A stretch of DNA of 43,373 nt from Candidatus Cryptobacteroides gallistercoris (GCA_017694835.1 JADIMJ010000101.1:1-43373); one strand, 5' to 3'. Shown: positions 22,288-31,906, numbered from the stretch's first letter. The notes: generated by a model from the sequence alone, not told the origin. Numbers and translations: made by a program.

Positions 22288-24378
22288 ATGGAAAAGACGG
22301 CTATAAGACTCATCAGGGAAGCTGCGGCAAAGCTCCGTGACAGCAAGTTGAAAAGACTCGGGGGCAAGGAAACAGGAGAAATCCTGGATGGTGTGGTTGC
22401 TGTTCTCGGCCTCGGGGGACGGGAAGAGGCAATAGTGTTCACCGCCCTCTTTGACAGAAGCTGTGCGGGACGGTGCAGCGACCTTGACGACCTGGCGTCC
22501 TATTTCGGATGTCCGCAGCTTGAGATGATGGAATATGTACCTCAGCTGAAATCATTGCAGGAAAAGGGGCTCATCATCCAGACTGACATGAGCGAATGCC
22601 GGATCGGCAGGAAGAATTTCATGGCGACAAACTATGTCATAGACTGCATCCTTGAGAACAAACGCCCGGAGTACAGGAAGGCCAGGATTCTTGAAAAGGA
22701 ATTCGACAGGTACGACCTGTGCAATCTGGTGGACTCGCAGATTCAGGACAGGGAGATTTCGGCAGAATCCCTCTTCCAGTTCCTGGAATCCACCGAAAGG
22801 GAGTACGGGACGATGCCGCTTGTGAAAGATCTGACGGCTGTCATACCCCAGCTGCCGGCGCGTGCCCTTTTCTATGAAATCTGCCATGACTACTTCGAAG
22901 GAGGCGGAGACGATGCATCTGACATAGACAGGACGCTGAAAGACATCTATGAGGCATACGGGGTCCGCTTCCGGGAGAAGAAATCCATTCTGGACGGCTC
23001 GCATCCGCTCATCAGCAAAGGTCTTGTCGAGGTTACCGGCAACAGGGAGGGCATGCAGCTGACCGTGGCGGGGCAGAAACTCTTCCTCGGAGAAGACTTC
23101 GGGGCATTCGGACGGGACTATTCCGGGCTGGACATATATTCATTTGCACGCGAAGTGAAGGAATATCTCCACAGCAGGGAATACAATGCCGACAACACCA
23201 ATGCCCTGAACAAGCTCGCCGAGAAGATAAAATTGATGGAAGAGGCAAACAGGAAGCTGAAATGCCTGTCCAAAATCCGCGGGATAATAAAGCAGGAAGA
23301 CATCAGGGCGCTCTTCTACATAGCATGCGACGACTGCGCGGACAGCTCCTGTACGGTGCTTACGAAAGAGCTCAGGAAACTTTACCCGCCGAAGGAGCGC
23401 AATGCCAGCCTGAAGGCATTCAAGGACGGGAGCCACAAGCTGCAGAAGCTTGACCTGGCCGAAGTCAGTACGGAGAGCAGTCTGTTCGGGGAATATACCG
23501 TACTTAAGCTCACCCCAAAGGCCAGGGAGCTCTATTTCGGGGAAGATGCGGAACTGTTCTCGGAGGAAACGGACAGGAAAAATATCATCCGTGCCGCCGA
23601 CATAAAAGAAAAGAAGCTCTTTTTCTCCGACAGGGAGAAGGAACAGCTCTCAATGGTCGGGAATACCCTTCAGGAATCCAACTACGCCTCACTCGTGGAA
23701 AGGCTCGGAGAAAAGGGTCTTGCCAAGGGGATAGCAATTCTTCTTTACGGAGCTCCCGGCACCGGAAAGACGGAGTCCGTCATGCAGTGGGCCAGGCAGA
23801 CGGGAAGGGACATCGTGCATGTGGACATCAGCGCGGCAAAAAGCATGTGGTACGGAGAGAGTGAAAAGATAGTCAAGGAAATATTCTCCGGATACAGGAG
23901 ACTGTGCAAAAACTCCGGGAAAAAGCCGATTCTGCTGTTCAACGAAGCCGATGCAATATTCTCCAAGCGCAGGGACATAGAAGGAGGACGGAGCGTGGAC
24001 CAGACCGAAAACACAATCCAGAACATCATTCTGGAGGAAATGGAAAAGCTTGAGGGAATACTCATTGCAACCACCAATCTTGCGGACAACCTTGACAAGG
24101 CCTTTGAGCGCAGATTCCTCTTCAAGATACGCTTCGACAAGCCTTCCGCTGAGGCCAAGAAGAATATCTGGCTTGACAAGCTGCCGTCAATCAGCGCTGC
24201 AGACGCCGAATATCTTGCATCCGGCTACGATTTCAGCGGAGGCGAGATTGACAACATCGTCCGGAAAGTTACCATGATGGAAGTAATCGACGGCAGGACC
24301 CCTTCCATGGAAGAAATCTGCAGGCTGTGCGGAGAAGAAAAGCTCGGAAAGCCGCGGGCAAAAATCGGCTTTGCATGA
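22288..24378 (+). CDS. AAA+ ATPase with N-terminal winged-helix repeats
   Basis: 696 residues. The C-terminal third is a Cdc48/ClpX-like AAA+ module: Walker A GAPGTGKT (488-495), Walker B ILLFNEAD (Asn552-Glu553, Asn replacing the usual Asp), sensor 1 IATTN, Arg finger FERRF and a sensor-2 helix SGGEIDNIVRK. The first 450 residues are mostly helical and hold a repeated winged-helix-like segment: LVEV...LTVAGQKLFLGEDF near 245-275 and LAEV...LTPKARELYFGEDAELF near 387-425. No signal peptide, so cytosolic. A promoter shared in design with rtcB suggests joint induction, so it may be a remodeller acting on ribosomes or RNA-repair substrates (inference). Specific function unknown. Confidence 0.85.
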   Translation: MEKTAIRLIREAAAKLRDSKLKRLGGKETGEILDGVVAVLGLGGREEAIVFTALFDRSCAGRCSDLDDLASYFGCPQLEMMEYVPQLKSLQEKGLIIQTDMSECRIGRKNFMATNYVIDCILENKRPEYRKARILEKEFDRYDLCNLVDSQIQDREISAESLFQFLESTEREYGTMPLVKDLTAVIPQLPARALFYEICHDYFEGGGDDASDIDRTLKDIYEAYGVRFREKKSILDGSHPLISKGLVEVTGNREGMQLTVAGQKLFLGEDFGAFGRDYSGLDIYSFAREVKEYLHSREYNADNTNALNKLAEKIKLMEEANRKLKCLSKIRGIIKQEDIRALFYIACDDCADSSCTVLTKELRKLYPPKERNASLKAFKDGSHKLQKLDLAEVSTESSLFGEYTVLKLTPKARELYFGEDAELFSEETDRKNIIRAADIKEKKLFFSDREKEQLSMVGNTLQESNYASLVERLGEKGLAKGIAILLYGAPGTGKTESVMQWARQTGRDIVHVDISAAKSMWYGESEKIVKEIFSGYRRLCKNSGKKPILLFNEADAIFSKRRDIEGGRSVDQTENTIQNIILEEMEKLEGILIATTNLADNLDKAFERRFLFKIRFDKPSAEAKKNIWLDKLPSISAADAEYLASGYDFSGGEIDNIVRKVTMMEVIDGRTPSMEEICRLCGEEKLGKPRAKIGFA

Positions 24379-24385
24379 CAATTGT

Positions 24386-24393
24386 TATATTTG
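24386..24393 (+). promoter_or_regulatory. -7 element TATATTTG ahead of the nuclease gene
   Basis: Exact TAnnTTTG match, 31 bases before ATG 24425, in the 46-base gap. The nuclease therefore may have its own transcript. Confidence 0.5.
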
Positions 24394-24424
24394 CCAGGAA
24401 AAGTAAACAACAAGGCAAGACAAA

Positions 24425-25273
24425 ATGAAAAGCATAACGGCAACCATGCGCCTGCTGTCTCTGGCAGCGGCGCTCATGCTGCTGTCCTCGCAGACACCTG
24501 CGGGGGCGCAGACAGTTACTGACGGCACGGACGGACGCAGATGGGGTGACATGTATGAACTTCCTGCATTCTCTGGCAGGAAAGGACAGGAAATAATCGT
24601 GCGGAGGGAAGGATACACAGTATCTTTCAATCCGAAGCTCCGCATTCCGAACTGGGTGGCATGGATACTGACGGAAGACAGGCTGGAGAACAATGTGACA
24701 TCCAGGCCAGGGACTGAGGCCTTCATCCCTGACCCGAAGATTCCGGGATGTCCTGACCGCAGGTACAATTATCAGAAATACCGCTATGAAAGGGGGCACA
24801 TCTGCCCTGCCGCAGACAACAAATGGAGCGAAAGGGCCATGGCGGAATGCTTCTACATGAGCAACATCTGCCCGATGAGCGTCAGCCTGAACCATGACGA
24901 ATGGAACGACATAGAGGAAAAATGCAGGAACTGGGCGCAATCCAAATACAGGACGACGATTTATGTCGTGGGCGGCATCGTGCCTTCTGAAGCCGGAAAA
25001 GGCGACAGGGACATTCCTGCCTATGTGGGAGAAAATGACGACATTGCTGTCCCCCGCAGAGTATTCAAGGCTGTGCTCCGCAATGACCCTCATGCCGGAT
25101 GGACTGCCATAGGATATGTGTTCGACCAGACCGGGCACACGGAAATGATGACAATCGACTCCCTTGAAGCCCTTACCGGCTTCGACCTTTTCCACAACCT
25201 GCCGGACAGGACCGAATATCAGGTTGAAGCCAGGGACAACCGCGCCGACTGGTCAGGATGCTCCGATTTCTGA
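24425..25273 (+). CDS. Secreted DNA/RNA non-specific endonuclease (NUC1 family)
   Basis: 282 residues. Signal peptide about 1-28, ending TPAGAQ. The beta-beta-alpha metal finger of the family is seen in YERGHICPAADNKW (His125 as general base; Glu in place of the usual Asp in DRGH), followed by FYMSNICPM and LNHDEWNDIEE, which supplies the Mg-binding Asn. The rest fits the family: IYVVGGIVP and a VPRRVFKAVL strand. It should cut single- and double-stranded nucleic acids without sequence preference, outside the cytoplasm, to feed on DNA or RNA. It converges with the fimbrial lipoprotein gene cluster (18-base gap). Confidence 0.9.
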   Translation: MKSITATMRLLSLAAALMLLSSQTPAGAQTVTDGTDGRRWGDMYELPAFSGRKGQEIIVRREGYTVSFNPKLRIPNWVAWILTEDRLENNVTSRPGTEAFIPDPKIPGCPDRRYNYQKYRYERGHICPAADNKWSERAMAECFYMSNICPMSVSLNHDEWNDIEEKCRNWAQSKYRTTIYVVGGIVPSEAGKGDRDIPAYVGENDDIAVPRRVFKAVLRNDPHAGWTAIGYVFDQTGHTEMMTIDSLEALTGFDLFHNLPDRTEYQVEARDNRADWSGCSDF

Positions 25274-25291
25274 CCGTTGTCCGGTTTCGGG

Positions 25292-27592
25292 TCAATATAG
25301 ATATTCGACATCGGATTTCTTGAATCTGAGTATTCTCGTATCCTTCGGCCCCGCCCCGTTCTTGTAGACATAAAGGCCGGCCATGCTTCCTCCGAGATAC
25401 CAGCCTTCACCCTGGGGAGAATGCACGCTGAAAAGCATATTGTTGCAGTGTCCTGAATGTTCTATGCCCGCATCATTCCACTGAGCCCCGGGACCATACC
25501 ACACAAGAGGCTCATGCTCCGGATAATCCGGTGAGGACAGTGCAATGTAGATGAGATCCGAGACTGTAATGTCACCGACCCGGACACCGTTTTTCCTGCG
25601 CTGCTCCCGTCTGACAACCGAATGGCCGTTCCATGGCTCCGCAAGGGTATGCGTTCCGTTCCACATCATCCATACAGTCGAAGTGGCATCAAAGAGGCGG
25701 TTGAATTCTTCCATCGCGGGAAGTTCGTATCCTTCAGGAGACAGGGCATCGGCAGGCAGCCGGTTGATGTTTGCCCCGGAGGGAGCATAGCCGTCCATCA
25801 CTGGCATCCCGTCCTTTTCAGCCACCTTCATGCCGACTCCGCTGTCCCCGATATAGGCCCATTGCCACAGCCTCCTGTATTCTTCGGGGGAAACGGATTC
25901 AAGGTAGTCGAACACTGTCATTCCTGCAGCAGCCGCAGGATCCGCCGACGACAGTATCTGGTCATTGAAATCCCTTGAATTGCCCATAGAGTTGTATTTG
26001 CACCACCATACGCCGTGGAGCCATGTCACAGGCAGCCCCCAGTTGCGGCGCGACACCACATATTCCTCCCGCTGGCTGCCGTCAGCCGCATTCCTGATGA
26101 CAACAGTCGCAGCCTGCCTGCGGCCGTCCGCGGTCGGGTCGTTGGGTCTCCAGCCTCCCAGTACCCGCCATGCCCCGGGCACCCCGGCCTTTTTCTCCAC
26201 CTTCATCCACGGGTCCTCCCCGTCAGGGAATTCCACACTGATTTCCTTGCCCTCCGGCAGATGAAAGACTCCGAACTCATTGTCGGCATATCCGTCAAAT
26301 GCATGGGAATAAGAACTGTTGTCAAAATCCATCAGCCCTTCAAGAGAGGTGGGATTGGCGGACAGGACAATCCTTATGCTGTCTTCAGGATAGACATCGG
26401 ACAGACCGGCCCGGCGGAACTTCAGCGTCACACTGTTTTCTTCCGTGCCCGGAGCATAAAGGCCCTTCCGCAGCCGGAAACGGTTGCCTATAGCCGTGCC
26501 GGACGGAAGGCCATCCGGATCCTCATGTGACACTTCAAGCAAGTATGCACTTGAAGGCATGACCTCAAGTGCATCGTCGCTGTCGACAGTAAAGACAAAG
26601 TCCGCAGGCGTATGCGGAAGGACAATAACCGTTCCGTCCAAAGACACTTCAGCCCCCGGAGGGAACACGGTCTCTGTCACATTTACGGAGAGTCTGTCCC
26701 CGCCGTCCGGGGACAACTCCACATCGCCGCCTTCACCCCAGTCTTCAACCGTGATGTCAAGGACAACGTCTATCACATCCTTGCGGACAGTGAGCGTATA
26801 AATCCTGTTGCGTTCCATGTCTTTCGGAAGAGGCTTTGTCAGGGTCACCTGCCGGCCGTCTATCACGGCATCCACAGCAACGGTGACACCGCCGGACGAC
26901 TGCGCATAGACATACATTGCCCCGGGCGTATTTTCCGACAGGGGAACATCAAATTCCCTTGTGATGTCGGCCCTGGAGCCGGTCACCGGAGAAAGCTCGT
27001 CCTCCACAGGGAAAAGATATGCCGAAGCCGAAGCGTTTTCAAGTGTGATTCTGCTGACGGAAGCCTTTCCGGCAGTGCTGAACTTCAGGTCAAACCTTGC
27101 GACTCCTCTCTTCAGCGACACCGGAATGCTTGTCACGGAAGCGTCATTCCCGTCAAGGTCCACACTTCCCGTGAAGAAATGCACCGGGACTCCCCTTTCC
27201 GACTCTATGGTCCGTCTTCTCCATTCATCCTCGGAAATATCCCGGGACATGAGTTCATTCAGGTCCAGATGGCCTGCCGTGTTCGCCAGCAAATACAGAG
27301 TCCCGGAATGGCGGTCAATGCTGATTTCATATCCATAGTCCGAAGCAGGAATATTTTCATAGACATGAGTCATCTTTCCGTCTTCGAAAATGCATGCCGA
27401 CATGTCCGTCACCGTATTTTCCCCTTCCAGCACACTTCCGCCTCCGGAATATTCCCCGACAGAAGCCCTGACAGTCAGCCTGCCGGTCCCGCCGTCCTGA
27501 GGCGGACCTTCGTCCTTGTTGCACGATGAAACCAAAGTCACTGCCGACAGGATTGTTCCCGTGACAGCCAGTCTTACAAGAATTCCATTCAT
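25292..27592 (-). CDS. Fimbrial-type lipoprotein with FISUMP-like C-terminus, copy A
   Basis: 766 residues. Lipobox LVSSC (Cys about residue 24). The N-terminal 300 residues follow the Bacteroidales fimbrillin/Mfa-like pattern: an N-terminal beta domain with FEDGKMTHVYE, then the conserved RGVARFDLKF, then NRIYTLTVRKD before a linker. The middle is beta-rich. The C-terminal 250 residues include REEYVVSRRNWGLPV, WWCKYNSMGN, EGYELPAMEEFNRLF and a final RFKKSDVEYLY; they resemble FISUMP-like domains. The gene two upstream in the same orientation is a paralogue with the same domain order. Likely a surface or fimbrial tip component (inference). It is preceded by an 11-base tandem repeat and an A-rich ribosome binding site (AAAAAAAGG). 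Confidence 0.75.
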   Translation of the reverse strand: MNGILVRLAVTGTILSAVTLVSSCNKDEGPPQDGGTGRLTVRASVGEYSGGGSVLEGENTVTDMSACIFEDGKMTHVYENIPASDYGYEISIDRHSGTLYLLANTAGHLDLNELMSRDISEDEWRRRTIESERGVPVHFFTGSVDLDGNDASVTSIPVSLKRGVARFDLKFSTAGKASVSRITLENASASAYLFPVEDELSPVTGSRADITREFDVPLSENTPGAMYVYAQSSGGVTVAVDAVIDGRQVTLTKPLPKDMERNRIYTLTVRKDVIDVVLDITVEDWGEGGDVELSPDGGDRLSVNVTETVFPPGAEVSLDGTVIVLPHTPADFVFTVDSDDALEVMPSSAYLLEVSHEDPDGLPSGTAIGNRFRLRKGLYAPGTEENSVTLKFRRAGLSDVYPEDSIRIVLSANPTSLEGLMDFDNSSYSHAFDGYADNEFGVFHLPEGKEISVEFPDGEDPWMKVEKKAGVPGAWRVLGGWRPNDPTADGRRQAATVVIRNAADGSQREEYVVSRRNWGLPVTWLHGVWWCKYNSMGNSRDFNDQILSSADPAAAAGMTVFDYLESVSPEEYRRLWQWAYIGDSGVGMKVAEKDGMPVMDGYAPSGANINRLPADALSPEGYELPAMEEFNRLFDATSTVWMMWNGTHTLAEPWNGHSVVRREQRRKNGVRVGDITVSDLIYIALSSPDYPEHEPLVWYGPGAQWNDAGIEHSGHCNNMLFSVHSPQGEGWYLGGSMAGLYVYKNGAGPKDTRILRFKKSDVEYLY

Positions 27593-27617
27593 AGTCTGAT
27601 TCCTTTTTTTTAATTAA

Positions 27618-27690
27618 TTGAACAACTGATTGATAACTGATTAATAACAGTTTGACAAGTAATTGACAACTTATTGATAACCTATTGATT
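27618..27690. repeat. 11-base tandem repeat array between the two fimbrial paralogues
   Basis: Five units at exact 11-base spacing (27630-27684): TTGATAACTGA, TTAATAACAGT, TTGACAAGTAA, TTGACAACTTA and TTGATAACCTA. A 12-base start unit and a decayed end unit flank them. AT-rich in a GC-richer gene cluster. It ends 26 bases upstream of the start codon of the downstream (minus-strand) gene. Confidence 0.8.
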
Positions 27691-27696
27691 AAATTA

Positions 27697-29976
27697 TTAG
27701 TAAATGTATTCCACTGGACTTTTTATACAGCGTAATGTCCTGGTCTTTATGCTGTTCTGCGGGGTGAACTTCAGCCAGTTCTGGCCCGGGCGGTCGGCTG
27801 CGGCATAGCCTTCCATCAGCCATGACATGCCTTTGTCTCCGGCCGTTGCCAGAAGTATCTGCATCCGCGCTATATTCCCGTGATCCGCATTCCATTGATG
27901 TCCGAGGCCGTACAGCACCCAGACACTGCCTTCGTGTCCGAACTCGTAGAACGCCACGGTTCCGTAATTATGGCCGAGGAAATCCACATCCCTCTCAATG
28001 ATTCTTACCTCCAGAGTTTCCCCCTGTCTGTTGATGAAGGACCGGCTGCCGGTTCCTCCGAGATTGTAGTCGTCGCTGGCCGCGAAGAATGCGAAGTCTC
28101 CGTATGACGGCAGCCTGTATCCTTCCGGCACATGGGCGACGGGATCAAGTACTCCGAAATCCTGCCCGTAAGACTGCATGCCTTCGTGATAGAATGAAGT
28201 GCCGTCATGCCGCAGAGGCAGCCCGGCCGCATTCCCGCCCTGATACTGGTCCCCCATCAGGGACAGCAGTTCATCGTCCGGCATGGAGGCCAGCATGTCG
28301 GCGAGGGATGTGCCGGACGAAGGATCCCTCCCGCATGTAATCTGGTCCCCGAATGAGGAGGAGTCGCCCCGGAGATTGTATTTGGTCCACCAGTTCCCGC
28401 CGATTCTCACAACGGGCAATCCCCAGTTGACCCTGCTCAGATGATACTCCTCCCGCATCGAGCCGTCCGATGAGGATATCACAAGCATCCCGTTCTGGAT
28501 ACGGCCGTCCGCCTCAGGGTCATTCGGCTTCCATCCGGCCAGGAGCCTGCACCTGAGCCTTCCGCCGCCTGTGACATTCTCCGGCGCATCCGGCATGCCG
28601 TCAATTTTCATCCATGCCGGCTCTCCTTCAGGAAACTCTACGCTTACCTTCATGCCGGAGGGGAAGGTGATTTCGGCAAGTTCCCCTTCCACATACCGTC
28701 CGAAGTCGCATCTCCCGCTGCCGTCAAGCTCAAGAATGCCGTCAAGATTCACCGGATTGGCCTTGAACATCAGAACTACCCTGCCTGTATTGACATTGCC
28801 GTCAGTCACTTCCAGATGAATCTTCCCATCTCCCGCCCCGGGAATCCGCCGGCGTGCAGTCACACTGAAAGCGGCCGCATCCGCAAGGGCGTCCCTGCCG
28901 TCCGGAAGCCTCTCGACCGAGACACCGTCGACATGCCCATCGGCATGTATCTGTGCGGAAGGCTCTGCCAGCAGCACGAGAACGAATTCGGCTCCGTAAT
29001 GATGGACGGACACAGTATCCCTGGAGGCATTCACAGTGACCCCTGCAGGCAATACCGAGGCATCAATGTCAACAAGGCCGCGCAGGTCCGGTGCCGTTTC
29101 TGCCGAATCCCCCGATTCCCAGTCTCCGGCAGTCACTTCCAGAGAAATGTCGGCTCCGTTTCCCCGGACGGCAATATCATAGACATGATTCCGGGAAATG
29201 GTCTCCGGCAGGCGGGCCTCCAGGCGGACCAGGCCTCCGTCAGCTGACACGAGTGCCTCCGCAAGGATGTTCCCGCCCCGCTGTTCCGGCACATAGCAGA
29301 GCACATGCCTGCCGTTTTCCAGAGGAGATGAGGAAAAATCCTTGAAAATGCGTCCGTCCTGAAACTGTCCGGCCGCTTCATCTGAAGGAAATATTTTTCC
29401 TCCGGAGACAATGCCTCCGACGGACACGGACAGGACCTTTACTCCTTTCACTGCAGACGAGACATCGATTCTGGCTACACTGCGGACCATCCTCACCTCC
29501 GCATGTCCGGAAGTCATGTCCTTGAGGTCGGCCCGCCCGGTCATGGCGAGAGCCCCTGAAGTCATTTCTTCCGCTGAAGCCTCCAGCAGGAGCAGGTCCC
29601 GCTCAGCCGTAATGCCCGGCTCCAGTCCGGCCAATGCCCCGGCATCCCCAAGGTTCGCCGCGAAGTGCAGCGTGCCGGACTTTCCCATTGTCTCAAGCAT
29701 GTACCTGCCGCTGACCCCGTCAGGAACAGGGAGAATAATTTCCCGGAGTATGCCGTCCTCCGTCAAAAAGGCAAGTATATCCGCAACGGATGATTCCATG
29801 GCATCGTTTCCGGACGACGCTGCCCCTGCCATCGGAACAACATTCAGCCGCACTTCCTGCCGCTGGAGACTTTCTCCGGCATCGCATACCTGCTCCGGAG
29901 AACATCCTGCCGCAACCGGAACGGCCGCAGAAAGGACGAAATACCAAATTTGTCTTATATTCATCTTATTCATCAT
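27697..29976 (-). CDS. Fimbrial-type lipoprotein with FISUMP-like C-terminus, copy B
   Basis: 759 residues from ATG 29976; nearby ATGs at 29973 and 29964 are alternatives, and a TTG further upstream is unlikely. Lipobox VAAGC. The domain order repeats that of the downstream paralogue: fimbrillin-like N-terminal domain (VRSVARIDVSS, NHVYDIAVRG), a middle beta-rich part with WMKIDG, then WKPNDPEADGR, REEYHLSRVNWGLPV, NWWTKYNLRGDS, EGYRLPSYGDFAFF and a final RCIKSPVEYIY. About 40% of residues in the C-terminal blocks match. The closely spaced order (46-base gap after the metalloprotease-like gene) indicates one transcript. Probable surface fimbrial or adhesin component; ligand unknown. Confidence 0.75.
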   Translation of the reverse strand: MMNKMNIRQIWYFVLSAAVPVAAGCSPEQVCDAGESLQRQEVRLNVVPMAGAASSGNDAMESSVADILAFLTEDGILREIILPVPDGVSGRYMLETMGKSGTLHFAANLGDAGALAGLEPGITAERDLLLLEASAEEMTSGALAMTGRADLKDMTSGHAEVRMVRSVARIDVSSAVKGVKVLSVSVGGIVSGGKIFPSDEAAGQFQDGRIFKDFSSSPLENGRHVLCYVPEQRGGNILAEALVSADGGLVRLEARLPETISRNHVYDIAVRGNGADISLEVTAGDWESGDSAETAPDLRGLVDIDASVLPAGVTVNASRDTVSVHHYGAEFVLVLLAEPSAQIHADGHVDGVSVERLPDGRDALADAAAFSVTARRRIPGAGDGKIHLEVTDGNVNTGRVVLMFKANPVNLDGILELDGSGRCDFGRYVEGELAEITFPSGMKVSVEFPEGEPAWMKIDGMPDAPENVTGGGRLRCRLLAGWKPNDPEADGRIQNGMLVISSSDGSMREEYHLSRVNWGLPVVRIGGNWWTKYNLRGDSSSFGDQITCGRDPSSGTSLADMLASMPDDELLSLMGDQYQGGNAAGLPLRHDGTSFYHEGMQSYGQDFGVLDPVAHVPEGYRLPSYGDFAFFAASDDYNLGGTGSRSFINRQGETLEVRIIERDVDFLGHNYGTVAFYEFGHEGSVWVLYGLGHQWNADHGNIARMQILLATAGDKGMSWLMEGYAAADRPGQNWLKFTPQNSIKTRTLRCIKSPVEYIY

Positions 29977-30028
29977 ATTCAATTTAGCCGGGAATCCCGG
30001 ATTTCAACATATGCCGCAAGCCGTATTG

Positions 30029-31906
30029 TCACGGATACAGGTTCGGATTCGAGGCACTGGCAAGATATTCCGGAGAATCCACCGGCATCCCGGAAATGTG
30101 CGACACATAGAATGTGTTCATCAGTTCCTGCGCCCACGGGCCGTATGTGAATGAGCTGCTGTGGTTGTAGCCCATCACATGCCCGAGTTCGTGAAACATG
30201 ATTTCACATGCGTAAAGTGAGGTGTAATGACTGACCCAGCCGCCCTGATAGGCGCCGAAAGTACTTCCCCCGCCGAGCCCGACGACACCATTGCCGGGAT
30301 ATACCAGTCCGACATTCACAGTCCGTGTCTGACGCATCTGGGACAGGACCGTGGCGACGCTCACCTTGTCGTCCACACCGCCGTTGCCGTAAAGCCTGTC
30401 CTCGTTTTCCTTCAGGATGGCCTCGTGCTCCGGCATGTCTATCATATAGGTGAAATTCAGGAAAAACGCCACCGCTTCCCGGCAATGCACCGGCCTGATT
30501 CCCATCCAGTTGCCCTGAGGTCCTCCGTCAGGGAGCGTCGGGTCCCCGCCGAAAAGGTCGAAGCGGATGTTCCACCCGTGCCGGATTTTCTTCAGCCTGT
30601 CCCAGTAAGGGTCGGAGGACACTATCTCGAAACTGGCCGACGAGAGTTCCTCCGGACTCATGCGCGGAATTTCCTTCAGAGCACCGCCGGCAGTCCGGTA
30701 CCATCCGTCCCGCGAGCAGAGGGGCAAGTCGGCGGAAAAGTCCGCAAATGCCGGAATCCTGTCAAAATACGCCAGGTCCACTGCTTCCTCCCCGTGACCG
30801 GGAATCATTGCCCTCACGAGTACATCCGTCAGATTGCGGGGCGAATAGAACCTTGCCGCAAGCTGCCCGTCATCCGTCACTGAAATCTGCAGCGGCCGCG
30901 ATGTATTGAAATTGCGGAGGGTCTTGTCCGTATAGACTCCGTGCGGTTCGTCATCCTGGAGTATCAGCCCGTGGTCCCCCGCCTCATAAAGGCTTTCTGT
31001 CACGAACATCATCCCGGAACCGTCTTCAGGATGCAGGGCCGTCACATCCACACTGATGATGCGGTTCGGCTCAGCCGGCTGCAGGACGAAGGAATAAAGC
31101 CTCCTCACCGTGTTGCCGCGATAGTCCCTCGAAAGTATCTCCACCGTCCCGTCCAGCAGCTCTCCGCCTGATGAAGGCATCAAGAAATGGCCCGTCGCTG
31201 TCTTGTCAAGGGTGATTTCAAGCCGTTCACCTGCAGAAACTCCGGAAGAAGCCACGTCCCGGGTCATGCTGCCGTCAGCCCTTATTCCTGTATAAAATGA
31301 CGGGGAATCAAGCCATGCCTTCATGGAAATGACAGAATGCTCAATGTATATGCTGCTGAACCTGACATTGAAGTCCAGGCGGGCGACGGCCCTGCGCATC
31401 TTCAGGGGACCGCGGATGTCTGCAATGACCGTTTCGCCGTCCGGACCGGCGACGGAAGAGACACGGAACGGCATGGAGGCATGGAAATATTCCGCTGAAA
31501 GAGGCCTGTTTCTCCCGGCATCAAGAGTAAGCCACACATCCGAGGCATCTCCTGCATCATGAAACTCAGCCCCGTCCCTGCTGCTGTCGCCGGTTATCCC
31601 GAGCACATGTATCATGTAGTCCCCTTCCTGGAGCCTTTCTATATGGATGCTTGATGACGCCGCATCATATCTGCCCTTCAGATTACGCACGCGCTGTCCT
31701 CCGGCATCAGTGACAATGAACTCCACCCTGTCAAAGCCGCTGCTTCTCCCGGACAATTCTTCCCCTTCATATCCGCATACGGAGAGAGGGACAGAAAAGC
31801 CTCCTGACTGAAGCAGGGGCGGCATTTCCGGCGACATGTCCATTGAGCAGGACACAAGCAGGAGCAAAAGCGCAGCAAAAGCCGAAAGTTGTATTTTCAA
31901 TTCCAT
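30029..31906 (-). CDS. FimB/Mfa2-like lipoprotein with C-terminal zinc metalloprotease motif
   Basis: 625 residues. Lipobox LVSC (MELKIQLSAFAALLLLLVSC). Residues about 35-300 match the FimB/Mfa2 fimbrial anchor pattern: the EGDYMIHVLG segment, MRRAVARLDFNVRF (typical RxxARVDF) and a terminal NRIISVDVTAL. The rest (about 300-625) is a different domain with HELGHVMGYNH (His572, Glu573, His576, His582), the zinc-binding signature of metzincins; the Met-turn is not identified with certainty. So an anchor-type domain is fused to a protease-like one. It heads the three-gene operon; a -7 element lies upstream on the minus strand. Role: surface protease or protease-derived adhesin (inference). Confidence 0.75.
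   Translation of the reverse strand: MELKIQLSAFAALLLLLVSCSMDMSPEMPPLLQSGGFSVPLSVCGYEGEELSGRSSGFDRVEFIVTDAGGQRVRNLKGRYDAASSSIHIERLQEGDYMIHVLGITGDSSRDGAEFHDAGDASDVWLTLDAGRNRPLSAEYFHASMPFRVSSVAGPDGETVIADIRGPLKMRRAVARLDFNVRFSSIYIEHSVISMKAWLDSPSFYTGIRADGSMTRDVASSGVSAGERLEITLDKTATGHFLMPSSGGELLDGTVEILSRDYRGNTVRRLYSFVLQPAEPNRIISVDVTALHPEDGSGMMFVTESLYEAGDHGLILQDDEPHGVYTDKTLRNFNTSRPLQISVTDDGQLAARFYSPRNLTDVLVRAMIPGHGEEAVDLAYFDRIPAFADFSADLPLCSRDGWYRTAGGALKEIPRMSPEELSSASFEIVSSDPYWDRLKKIRHGWNIRFDLFGGDPTLPDGGPQGNWMGIRPVHCREAVAFFLNFTYMIDMPEHEAILKENEDRLYGNGGVDDKVSVATVLSQMRQTRTVNVGLVYPGNGVVGLGGGSTFGAYQGGWVSHYTSLYACEIMFHELGHVMGYNHSSSFTYGPWAQELMNTFYVSHISGMPVDSPEYLASASNPNLYP

Noticed and set aside
24269..25195. 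308-codon minus-strand open frame opposite the NUC1 nuclease gene
   Set aside because: The plus-strand nuclease has a signal peptide and family motifs; the minus frame has none and uses the third-codon-position bias of the real gene.
26612..27529. 305-codon plus-strand open frame opposite the fimbrial-type lipoprotein
   Set aside because: Low-complexity His/Arg/Gly text, no ribosome binding site, opposite a gene with lipobox and conserved motifs.
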